From positions 1 to 13,249 of the forward strand of contig URCT01000072.1 in NCBI GenBank assembly GCA_900546385.1: a stretch of DNA of 13,249 nt, written 5' to 3'. The position numbers were made by a program, and so were the translations under genes. How positions within the stretch are numbered: position 1 is the stretch's first letter; each line of letters starts with the position of its first letter. This DNA is from an uncultured Eubacteriales bacterium (GTDB lineage: Bacteria > Bacillota > Clostridia > Oscillospirales > CAG-382). The notes under the pieces were generated by a model that was not told the origin of the DNA, made no database searches, and was given only the letters and a program-made list of their open reading frames with translations. Shown here piece by piece: positions 5,232 through 11,804 of the stretch.

Positions 5232-6596
5232 TTACTTTCCGCTCAAAAGAACCTCTCGGAAATCAATTTCATCCGGCGAAGTGAGCTTGTCAAGAATAAA
5301 CTCTAACATCTCTTTTAACTTGCCGCAGTCATTCATTAAGCTAAACAACGTGCCATAGTAGTAAGGCCTGCCAAATAACATCAGCTTGTAAACGAGCGGC
5401 AACGCCGCAAGCTCCTCTTCCGTCCACACATACTCTTGCCCAATGACCTGCAACGCATGAATCACACTTTGCACACGCCGACGGTCAATTTCCGGATCAT
5501 GCACCGCAAGCCACGCATAATCCTCCGGCAGTGTTTCATCCATCTGCATGGCAAGACACAGAAAATGATTGATACATACATCCGAACCGCCGTCCGTAAA
5601 GTCACAAAGCCCGATCAGATGTCCACTTTCGTCCATAAGCAGCGAACCGCCGCGCTCTTCTCCGTGAAAGACCGATTTCGGCAGCTTTCCGTAAATCGGA
5701 CGCAGCGCTTCGCGCACACTCCGTAAGTTCTCGTTGATCTTTTCGTATATCCCCATTAAGTCCGGCTGTTTTTGCCGAATCTCATTCGGCAGATCCGCTT
5801 CCGTGTATTCGGCAATCCAGTCCTCATATTGCTTGAAACAGCTGGACGCATTGTCAAATAACACCGCATAGTTCGGCTCTTTTCCCTGTAAGTGCCGGTT
5901 TCCGATTTTCCCAATCAATGTCAGAAGCTCATCCGTATAAACATATCGGCCATCCGGTGATTTCGGTGCTTCATCGAAAATCGGAATTGCCTTTTCCCGA
6001 TATTCCTCGGCAAACACAACACAGTCGTGCCCGTCAAAGGAAACACAGCACGAAAGCGCACCGGCTTGATTGGGAACAATGCGGCAGACGTTACACCCTG
6101 CCTTTTCGTAGGCTTCGGCGGTTCTATTCTGTTCTTCAATCCGCGAAGGCGTTGTATATGGATAACAGTGAATGTGGAGCGTGAGTTTCCGCTTCGGAAA
6201 CGTTACCAGATAATCCGCTATATAATAATACTCACCCCATGTTTTGCGCTCATCCACTTGATACATTTTTTCCACGGCAAGCGGCGGCGCGTCGTCGTAT
6301 AATTTCAGAATTTCGTCAAGATTCATTTTCGTTCCTTTCTTCGTATAAAGAATGTTTTTGATGCTTTCGGGCGTCAGGAAAAAACGTGCGGAAAGCTGTT
6401 CGAGAGAAAGACCGTTCTTATAGAGCTGCCGTATCTCTTGGTTTCGCTTCTCATTTTTCAAACGGTTGCCGCTTTTGGTTCCCCACCGGTGGCGTTCACC
6501 GGCAATCGGAAAATATAACAGCTTCCCGGAAGCATATTTCCGCACCTCTTCGAACAGCTCTTCCGGCAGAATGTCTTTTGCATTTTCGTATTTCAT
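5232..6596 (-). CDS. CD3324-type HTH domain fused to an APH-like phosphotransferase
   Basis: The 454-residue product joins two parts. Residues 1-90 resemble the small CD3324-family helix-turn-helix proteins of clostridia (MKYENAKDILPEEL, a WGTKSG motif, HTH near 55-85). Residues 91-454 resemble aminoglycoside phosphotransferase/choline kinase-fold enzymes, with the catalytic-loop block VFHGEERGGSLLMDESG and the metal-site block LCDFTDGG. Key positions deviate: the expected HGD...N reads His311-Gly-Glu313...Ser318, while Asp332-Phe333 is intact. Activity is therefore uncertain. The start is set by AAGGAGG six bases before ATG 6594-6596. A second start (Met91) with its own ribosome binding site lies at the domain junction. 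The substrate is unknown; such enzymes can be antibiotic or small-metabolite kinases. Confidence 0.75.
   Translation of the reverse strand: MKYENAKDILPEELFEEVRKYASGKLLYFPIAGERHRWGTKSGNRLKNEKRNQEIRQLYKNGLSLEQLSARFFLTPESIKNILYTKKGTKMNLDEILKLYDDAPPLAVEKMYQVDERKTWGEYYYIADYLVTFPKRKLTLHIHCYPYTTPSRIEEQNRTAEAYEKAGCNVCRIVPNQAGALSCCVSFDGHDCVVFAEEYREKAIPIFDEAPKSPDGRYVYTDELLTLIGKIGNRHLQGKEPNYAVLFDNASSCFKQYEDWIAEYTEADLPNEIRQKQPDLMGIYEKINENLRSVREALRPIYGKLPKSVFHGEERGGSLLMDESGHLIGLCDFTDGGSDVCINHFLCLAMQMDETLPEDYAWLAVHDPEIDRRRVQSVIHALQVIGQEYVWTEEELAALPLVYKLMLFGRPYYYGTLFSLMNDCGKLKEMLEFILDKLTSPDEIDFREVLLSGK
6324..6340 (-). promoter_or_regulatory. Internal ribosome binding site and ATG at the HTH/kinase junction
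   Basis: On the minus strand AGAAAGGA (6333-6340) stands six bases before an in-frame ATG (6324-6326, Met91). This is good Shine-Dalgarno geometry exactly where the kinase-like domain begins, so a free 364-residue enzyme could be made. It may also be a relic of two formerly separate genes. Confidence 0.55.
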
Positions 6597-6617
6597 ACCT
6601 AACCTCCTTTCTGTAAA

Positions 6618-6629
6618 CATTGTACAATG
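6618..6629 (-). promoter_or_regulatory. Palindrome containing a possible -10
   Basis: CATTGTACAATG is a perfect 12-bp palindrome 21 bp upstream of the start codon. It contains TACAAT on the minus strand as a possible -10, but no good -35 lies 16-18 bp away. It may be an operator, for instance for the encoded HTH domain. The rest of 6597-6790 shows nothing firm, and no terminator after the radical SAM operon. Confidence 0.3.
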
Positions 6630-6790
6630 AATCTTGACAAAATGATAGCACCAAATTGCTTATATTTGTTTTGGTGTTTTCTTGAGATTGAAACATGGGT
6701 TGCTGACAGGGCAGCTCATGTCGGTTAGACAGTGAAATTTGGATTTCTATGAGAAACAGCTGCGTTCTTAGAAAACGGCATATCGCTCTT

Positions 6791-8044
6791 TCACAGCTCA
6801 ATATGCTTTGGAAATGCTGCTTCTCTTAGGATGCTCCACATTTTGTCGATGTAAGAGAGTGTGTAAAAACTTTCGTAGTAATGATAGTAGAAAGCACCTT
6901 TTAATGTCATTTCATATATGCCGTCGTGTTCTTGAATAAACCCCAGCCGCTTTGCAAGCCAAAGCTCAAAGCCATACATTTTTCTAAGCGGGACACCAAA
7001 GAATTTTTCGAAATCACCTGCGTTTACTCTCGTACTGTATGCTGTCCAGAACAGCCAATAAATCATCCTCTGACGCTTGGTAAAACGAATGGTCAAAGAC
7101 GTGGCGAGATTCCCTTCGTGAATCCTTTCACAATAAGCCGCCACATCAAATGTGTTAATTTTGAATTGCTCTTTGAAAAGGCTGGTGGAGGAGCAACCGA
7201 AACCGAGAAAATTATCTCTCGTCATAGAGGAATAGTTTGCATTTGGCTCACTTGAAAATGTCCAAACGGAACTGCGAAAGTATCCTTTGTTCAAACAGTA
7301 TTTTGTAATGGTATCCAGCAATTCCCGCTTTTCTTTTTTTGGCATCACCGTAACCGTGCTTTCCGTAAAAGTGAAATCAATAAATGGGTATATGGCAATA
7401 TGATTTGCGCCTAAGGAAAAAGCCATGTCAATATCGGATTTCAAATCTTCATAGGTTTGCCCCGGCAATGCAAAGATGAAATCCATCGAAATGGTTTCAA
7501 AAGAAACTTTTTCTAAGGCTGCCATCATTGCGGAAACATCGATTTTTCTTCTGCCAAGAATCTTCTGATACTGGTCGCAGAACGACTGAATACCGATGCT
7601 GATTTTGGTTACACCTGCATCTTTCAGCGTTTGCAGCGTTTTTACATTCACATTGTCGGGATGGAGTTCCAATCCAATTCCCTCTGTGATGATAAAATGC
7701 TCGTTCAAAGCCTCTAAAATTTCTCTGATACGATTTGCGGCAAGTGCCGGTGTTCCGCCGCCAATATATAGGCTTGTTGCTTTTTTTCGCTCTGTATGTT
7801 GTTTCCCAACAAGATGTATTTCTTGTATCAAAGCGTCGATATACCTGTCACAAAGTTCGGTGGAAAATCGCACTTTGCAATAAGGACAAAAATTACAGAT
7901 GGTTTTGCAAAAAGGTATATGAACATACAACCCGAGATTTTCACAATCTGCAAACGGCAATAACGGATCATATTCATTTTTGAATGTAAATGGCTGGATT
8001 GTTCGTGTAAGCCACATTCTTGTTAAACTTGTAATGAAACTCAT
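6791..8044 (-). CDS. HemW/HemN-like radical SAM protein
   Basis: The 417-residue product is a radical SAM enzyme of the coproporphyrinogen III oxidase-like (HemN/HemW) group. YVHIPFCKTICNFCPYC carries the 4Fe-4S cysteines Cys46, Cys50 and Cys53, with an extra Cys56. LYIGGGTP (93-99) is the SAM-binding glycine motif. Further family blocks are ISIGIQSF and SMDFIFALPGQTYED. A HemN-like C-terminal domain follows. It could be a heme chaperone or a paralogue acting on an unknown substrate; true HemW is normally beside other genes. AGGAG four bases before the ATG overlaps the stop of the upstream radical SAM gene (7 bp gap), so the two are translationally coupled. Codon use is more AT-rich than in rpsB-tsf. 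Confidence 0.85.
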   Translation of the reverse strand: MSFITSLTRMWLTRTIQPFTFKNEYDPLLPFADCENLGLYVHIPFCKTICNFCPYCKVRFSTELCDRYIDALIQEIHLVGKQHTERKKATSLYIGGGTPALAANRIREILEALNEHFIITEGIGLELHPDNVNVKTLQTLKDAGVTKISIGIQSFCDQYQKILGRRKIDVSAMMAALEKVSFETISMDFIFALPGQTYEDLKSDIDMAFSLGANHIAIYPFIDFTFTESTVTVMPKKEKRELLDTITKYCLNKGYFRSSVWTFSSEPNANYSSMTRDNFLGFGCSSTSLFKEQFKINTFDVAAYCERIHEGNLATSLTIRFTKRQRMIYWLFWTAYSTRVNAGDFEKFFGVPLRKMYGFELWLAKRLGFIQEHDGIYEMTLKGAFYYHYYESFYTLSYIDKMWSILREAAFPKHIEL

Positions 8045-8051
8045 AACACTC

Positions 8052-8954
8052 CTAAATGTATTTCAAATATGTGCGAAGCATCTCAAAAATTATTTTTGGA
8101 TTGCCGTTAAACAGAAGCGTGTATTCCGCGACAAAGAAGTATCCGCATCGAGCGCAGAGACCGGGGACATCGATACAGCGACCGCAGGTAAATAACTTTC
8201 CATTTTCCATCACAACACATTGGTGACAGGGTGTTGGAAATCGGTTTTCGATAAGATACGGGAAGGCACTTTTCAGATTGAATACAGGCGCTCCTTCTCT
8301 CATGGCTTGTGCTATCACGTGGCAGCACTCGGCTTTTTCTTCTTTACTCAAAGCTAATTCTTGCGTATCGGGATACGGTGTATGAAAATTAAATGATACA
8401 GCACGAACATTCTTGGTATCACGAGCCGTTAAGCATACGTCTCGCACATAGCCTTTGTTGATTTGATTGATAGCCATGTAGAAGCAGATATTGTCTGCGG
8501 TGGCATTGCGGATATTTTCCATAATCGTATCGTAAGTGTCGCCACGGATTTCATTATGACGTTGTTTATCTCCATCCAAACTTAGAAGAATCAAGTCCGC
8601 TTCCGGCAAATCAATCGGAAAAGTCCCGTTCGTGACTGCATTTACGATGAGAAATCCCATTTTTTTCGCTTCAATAACCAAATCTCTGAGAGTGAACTTC
8701 CCGTCTTTCCAAAGGAAGGTTTCTCCACCACAAAAGAATAGGATTCGCACACCCATATCATATAGTTGCTGCATTTCTTGCCGGATTTGTTTATAGGGAT
8801 GGACGATCGCTGTGATGTTGTTGACTGAACAATGCTTACAATGTAAGTTGCATTTGTCTGTAACAATTATAGTTCCGAGAATCGGTTCTTTCTTTCGGAA
8901 TAAAACCGTCTTAATGCCAAAAGTGGCAAAGTGAATAAAAGATGATCGTTTCAT
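8052..8954 (-). CDS. Radical SAM protein with SPASM-like C-terminal cysteines
   Basis: The 300-residue product has the radical SAM signature Cys35-x3-Cys39-x2-Cys42 (DKCNLHCKHC), the GGE motif (76-78, as CGGET) and an LSLDGD block near 125-129. A tail with six cysteines (Cys243, 246, 257, 260, 267, 270) is arranged like an auxiliary Fe-S cluster or SPASM-type region. Such proteins modify peptides, cofactors or lipids; I cannot assign a substrate. It starts at ATG 8952-8954 with a weak GGTGA ribosome binding site. It is the first gene of a two-gene operon with the HemN-like enzyme, driven by the promoter at 9005-9033. No precursor-peptide gene is visible beside it. Confidence 0.85.
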   Translation of the reverse strand: MKRSSFIHFATFGIKTVLFRKKEPILGTIIVTDKCNLHCKHCSVNNITAIVHPYKQIRQEMQQLYDMGVRILFFCGGETFLWKDGKFTLRDLVIEAKKMGFLIVNAVTNGTFPIDLPEADLILLSLDGDKQRHNEIRGDTYDTIMENIRNATADNICFYMAINQINKGYVRDVCLTARDTKNVRAVSFNFHTPYPDTQELALSKEEKAECCHVIAQAMREGAPVFNLKSAFPYLIENRFPTPCHQCVVMENGKLFTCGRCIDVPGLCARCGYFFVAEYTLLFNGNPKIIFEMLRTYLKYI

Positions 8955-8989
8955 TTTTTGTCACCATAGCTTTGTTGCATAATTTCAAA

Positions 8990-9002
8990 GTGTATTATAC
9001 AC
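8990..9002. promoter_or_regulatory. Small palindrome at the radical SAM transcription start
   Basis: GTGTA/TACAC (8990-8994 with 8998-9002) is a short palindrome covering the expected start site. It carries a second TATAAT (8994-8999, minus strand) 11 bp after the first. It could be an operator. Confidence 0.3.
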
Positions 9003-9004
9003 TT

Positions 9005-9033
9005 ATTATACAGGATAGCCTTGTGGTTTTCAA
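9005..9033 (-). promoter_or_regulatory. Promoter of the two-gene radical SAM operon
   Basis: On the minus strand TTGAAA (9028-9033) is 17 bp from a perfect TATAAT (9005-9010). The start would be near 8998, leaving a leader of about 45 nt before the ATG at 8954. Confidence 0.8.
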
Positions 9034-9086
9034 TACCTGTTTCAAAATTCGTCAAAGCAAAGTACCGTTTTTTGAACACTTCATAA

Positions 9087-9125
9087 CGAAAAAGAGCTAC
9101 CTTGTCAAATAACAGGATAGCTCTT
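9087..9125 (-). terminator. Terminator after the HTH-glycosidase gene
   Basis: On the minus strand AAGAGCTATCCT pairs with AGG-TAGCTCTT (9114-9125 with 9092-9102, one bulged base) and is followed by TTTTT. It lies about 200 bp after the stop codon at 9327 and upstream of the radical SAM promoter, separating the two transcription units. Together with the promoter and the repeat copy it accounts for the 370-bp gap 8955-9326; nothing else was recognised there. Confidence 0.7.
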
Positions 9126-9225
9126 GTTTGAAGTCCTTCGACTATTTTCGACCGACGCAGAACCGGCACAATTGCACACAAAGCACTTTGAAATATTCCA
9201 AATTGCCCTTTCACGCGAAACAATT

Positions 9226-9328
9226 AAACTCAAGTATTCAAGTTCTTTTGCCTACTTTTCTTCGAAAGAAAAGTAGGCGAGGTCAAGGGCGCGTAGCCCT
9301 TGTCGCGCTCCGCAGAGCGCGAAATTCT
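9226..9328. repeat. Dispersed multi-hairpin repeat, copy B
   Basis: The same three stems as copy A: GCCTACTTTTCTT/AAGAAAAGTAGGC (9250-9262 with 9266-9278), CAAGGGC/GCCCTTG (9284-9290 with 9296-9302), and CGCGCTC/GAGCGCG (9304-9310 with 9315-9321) with loop CGCA. The third stem is completely re-paired relative to copy A. On the minus strand the loop is TGCG closed by C-G, a cUNCGg-type tetraloop. The repeat overlaps the stop codon of the minus-strand gene at 9327 by two bases. Confidence 0.82.
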
Positions 9329-11093
9329 ACTTTACGATCTTCACAAGGAACGACGGCTCGGCCGTGTCTTCGTCAGAACGCACCGATGAACCAAAGAGCC
9401 GCATATCGTCGCCATTTAACAGAACCTTCGCACCGTCTGCCCGACACTTCTCGGTTACATCCACCGCTTCGTCTGCCATCATGTCCTGTACAAAAATGCG
9501 CGCATCGCCAATCGGCTCGTCAAATACAAGCTCCAGACTGTTGTAATACCCGAATATGCCGATCGGCGCATCGAATGAACCCACCTTGAACGTGATATCC
9601 GCCGCACCAATGATGTTCGCATTCGGATTAATCGTGCGCTTGATGGTCGCAATTGAATAAGCTCCCGTGTGCGGATTCTTCGAAGCCACTACAAAGGGAA
9701 TCACTTCTCCGACCGCCTTTACCTCCGGTAACTCACAACCGCGCGCCATGACTGCCGGTGCGGACTCCTCAAATCGCTTGGCAACCACATCAATCCACCA
9801 GCTCGGCCGACGGTCAAAGAAATACGTGTCCGTCAACCGCAGCTCACTCGTCTTGTAATCCGCCGCATATACCGAAAACGGCGGTGCCAGCCGATGCCAG
9901 CGCAAGCACGCCGCATCCGACGTGTTTTTGCTGTTTCCACCCATAATGCCGAGCGAACAGCCGAGTGCCGCACAGATCGACGAGCAGGTCTCCGCATTGA
10001 GAATGCCCTTCGTGCCGTATTCCGGCTTCATGCCGCAGGACGCCGAAAGTGCCTCATCCGCACGCATGAGCATGGAAGAATTCTTGAACGGCGACGCTAC
10101 GTCATACAAACGGAACACATCGCAGATCGGCAAATCCTCTGCCGTTTCCTTCACGCGGTGCGCAATGTCGCCCATATTGGAATACGGCGGCTGACACACC
10201 GCGTGCTCCACGAGGATGCTCGGCGCGTTCTCGCGCAAAACCTCGGTTAACATCCGGCGATATGCCGGGTCACAGTGTCTGCCCCAGTCGATTTTCCAAT
10301 AAAGGACACCGGCTTGTTCACACCATCTTGCCCGTTCCGCCCAATAGCTTCTCGCTTCTTCGCCAACACCGAGATCACCCTTGCCGCTGCCGCCGGTTTC
10401 GGTGGCGATCCATAAACCGATGCCGGCATAGCCCATGGCTTTCGCCTTTTGGTTTAGGGTTCTTAAACGTTCTTCCGGCGTTTTGCCGTAGTTCGGGAAT
10501 TTTTCCGGGTTCGGATCACATGTGCCGAAAAAGCGCTCAACCTCCCAGCTGTTTTTGCTGCCGAACGGCACGTCCCAGCCGTCGTCAAGAAGCAGATATA
10601 AGCCCGAACGGTAGGCGCGTTCATAGGGATGATAGTACCGCTCCGAACCAAATAACAGCTCATCGGTGAGCGCGTCGCGCTGGTCGGTGCAGTTGTCGCC
10701 GGAATGCAGACCTATCTTGGCAGCGGTTGCTCCCTGCAGTGCCCAGGTGCACATATAGTCATAACACGGCTTGCTTTCCTTGGGAATAAAATTCATGTTG
10801 ATACTCCTCGTATTCTTTGATGTTTCGGAAGAATACGCAAGGGCAGCCGGAGAAAGCGCATCGCTAACCGGTGCAGCTTGCTTGCGTTTGCCGCCGGTGA
10901 GAAGCGCATCCGTGCTGATTCCGAACAGCTTTGCAAGGCGAAGCAGCGTTTGGCTTGATGGCTTCGATCGTCCGTTTTCCCATTTGGAAACAGCCTTGTC
11001 GCTGACACCTAACCTTGCGGCAAGCTCTTTCTGCGACAGTCCCGACCCAACGCGAAGTCCGCATAAATAATTTCCGAAGTCAAAATCGTTCAT
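9327..11093 (-). CDS. XRE-family HTH domain fused to an alpha-galactosidase-like (clan GH-D) enzyme
   Basis: The 588-residue product begins with a classic XRE/Cro DNA-binding domain (about residues 9-66; LSQKELAARLGVSDKAVSKWENG). After a Ser/Ala-rich linker (about 67-99) comes a glycoside hydrolase-like TIM barrel of the melibiase/GH36-GH27 type. It has LLLDDGW (DDGW 170-173), YWKIDWG with Asp269 as the likely nucleophile, and CDVFRLYD with Asp325 a candidate acid/base, then a beta-rich C-terminal domain. The start is set by AAAGGAGT before ATG 11091-11093. Met100 has a strong internal ribosome binding site. The promoter is at 11128-11156. With the neighbouring epimerase it suggests galactoside or related sugar use; the HTH part may be autoregulatory. 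The exact GH family and substrate are uncertain. Confidence 0.78.
   Translation of the reverse strand: MNDFDFGNYLCGLRVGSGLSQKELAARLGVSDKAVSKWENGRSKPSSQTLLRLAKLFGISTDALLTGGKRKQAAPVSDALSPAALAYSSETSKNTRSINMNFIPKESKPCYDYMCTWALQGATAAKIGLHSGDNCTDQRDALTDELLFGSERYYHPYERAYRSGLYLLLDDGWDVPFGSKNSWEVERFFGTCDPNPEKFPNYGKTPEERLRTLNQKAKAMGYAGIGLWIATETGGSGKGDLGVGEEARSYWAERARWCEQAGVLYWKIDWGRHCDPAYRRMLTEVLRENAPSILVEHAVCQPPYSNMGDIAHRVKETAEDLPICDVFRLYDVASPFKNSSMLMRADEALSASCGMKPEYGTKGILNAETCSSICAALGCSLGIMGGNSKNTSDAACLRWHRLAPPFSVYAADYKTSELRLTDTYFFDRRPSWWIDVVAKRFEESAPAVMARGCELPEVKAVGEVIPFVVASKNPHTGAYSIATIKRTINPNANIIGAADITFKVGSFDAPIGIFGYYNSLELVFDEPIGDARIFVQDMMADEAVDVTEKCRADGAKVLLNGDDMRLFGSSVRSDEDTAEPSFLVKIVK
10794..10809 (-). 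promoter_or_regulatory. Internal ribosome binding site and ATG at the HTH/glycosidase junction
   Basis: On the minus strand GAGGAG (10804-10809) lies seven bases before an in-frame ATG (10794-10796, Met100), just where the hydrolase domain begins. A 489-residue free enzyme is likely to be translated in addition to, or instead of, the fusion. Confidence 0.65.
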
Positions 11094-11127
11094 CGCTGTT
11101 ACTCCTTTGCTGTATCCTTCTGCGGCT

Positions 11128-11156
11128 ATTGTACCAAAAAAACGGGTCGTTTGCAA
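11128..11156 (-). promoter_or_regulatory. Promoter of the HTH-glycosidase gene
   Basis: On the minus strand TTGCAA (11151-11156) is 17 bp from TACAAT (11128-11133). The -35 lies in the loop and stem edge of the upstream terminator, so terminator and promoter overlap. The start would be near 11121. Confidence 0.6.
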
Positions 11157-11173
11157 GATAAACAACCCGTTTT
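11134..11173 (-). terminator. Terminator of the epimerase-flavin reductase unit
   Basis: A 14-bp stem (11139-11152 with 11160-11173) is perfect on the minus strand if one G-U wobble (11148/11164) is allowed; on the plus strand that pair is a C-A mismatch. It is followed by a run of T on the minus strand, about 30 bp after the flavin reductase stop. Confidence 0.85.
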
Positions 11174-11203
11174 GTACTCTACCGACGGTAGAACTTGTTT
11201 TGG

Positions 11204-11764
11204 CTATTTTAATTTTAACCCGTCGCTGAAGGCTTTGCCGACGATGCCGCCGATTTCGCGATAGGTGTTATGCACCGGGTCAAAGGTGATCGGGCGGAAT
11301 TTGGCAAGATCGATTTTGCCGTCTTCGCCCAAAATGCTTTCTTCGGCACATACATTGACAATTTCACCGACCAAACGGCAGGATTCCTCGTCATAGCTTA
11401 TCAAGCGGCATTCGAGTGCTAATGGCAGCTCCTTGAACAGCGGTGCGTTGACGACCTCGCTCTTTTCGGCATGCCAGCCGGCTTTTTGAATTTTGTCCGG
11501 CGTGTCGTTGCCCGAGGCAATGCCGACATAATCGCTTGCCGCCACATTTTTGACATCGGCAATGCTGACGGTGAAGGCCTTGTTTTTCAGAATATTCTTG
11601 GTGGTTTTATGCGACGCGCTGATGCAGACGGAAATCTGCGTTTCTTCGCTGATTCCGCCCCAGGCGGCATTCATGGCATCCGGATGGCCGGTTTCGTCAT
11701 AGGTGCCTAAAATCAGCACCGGCATGGGATATAAAATGGGTTTTGCTCCGAAATTCTTGCGCAT
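11204..11764 (-). CDS. Flavin reductase family protein (FMN-binding split barrel)
   Basis: The 186-residue product matches the flavin reductase-like / flavoredoxin family, small cytoplasmic FMN proteins that shuttle electrons. Family features: RKNFGAKPILYPMPVLILGTYD at the N terminus, NAAWGGISEE, ICVSAS-type strand ISVCISASHKTTKNIL, the FTVSIAD strand, and LPLALECRLI. The start is ATG 11762-11764, with GAGGAGGT eight bases upstream. A longer in-frame extension exists but would run back into the epimerase gene and has no good start. It lies 40 bp after the epimerase gene, presumably in the same transcript, and is followed by a strong terminator. Redox partner is unknown. Confidence 0.88.
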   Translation of the reverse strand: MRKNFGAKPILYPMPVLILGTYDETGHPDAMNAAWGGISEETQISVCISASHKTTKNILKNKAFTVSIADVKNVAASDYVGIASGNDTPDKIQKAGWHAEKSEVVNAPLFKELPLALECRLISYDEESCRLVGEIVNVCAEESILGEDGKIDLAKFRPITFDPVHNTYREIGGIVGKAFSDGLKLK

Positions 11765-11804
11765 GGCAAGACACCTCCTCAAATGGCTGTTTTGCAAAAA
11801 TGTT

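Noticed and set aside
6634..6669. Plus-strand TTGACA in the gap before the HTH-phosphotransferase gene
   Set aside because: The nearest -10-like hexamer is 21 bp away and no plus-strand gene follows.
6496..6801. 101-codon minus-strand open frame after the radical SAM operon
   Set aside because: It overlaps both neighbouring genes, has no ribosome binding site and reads into the HTH gene out of frame.
8951..8980. Nine-codon leader peptide (MQQSYGDKK) coupled to the radical SAM start
   Set aside because: The ATG lies in the right place after the promoter, but no Shine-Dalgarno precedes it, so translation is not supported.
8994..8999. Second TATAAT as a separate radical SAM promoter
   Set aside because: No -35-like hexamer lies 16-18 bp upstream; it overlaps the start site of the better promoter.
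8951..9223. 90-codon minus-strand open frame overlapping the radical SAM start (ATGA)
   Set aside because: It runs through a terminator hairpin and through the operon's own promoter, begins with TTG without a ribosome binding site, and resembles no known protein.
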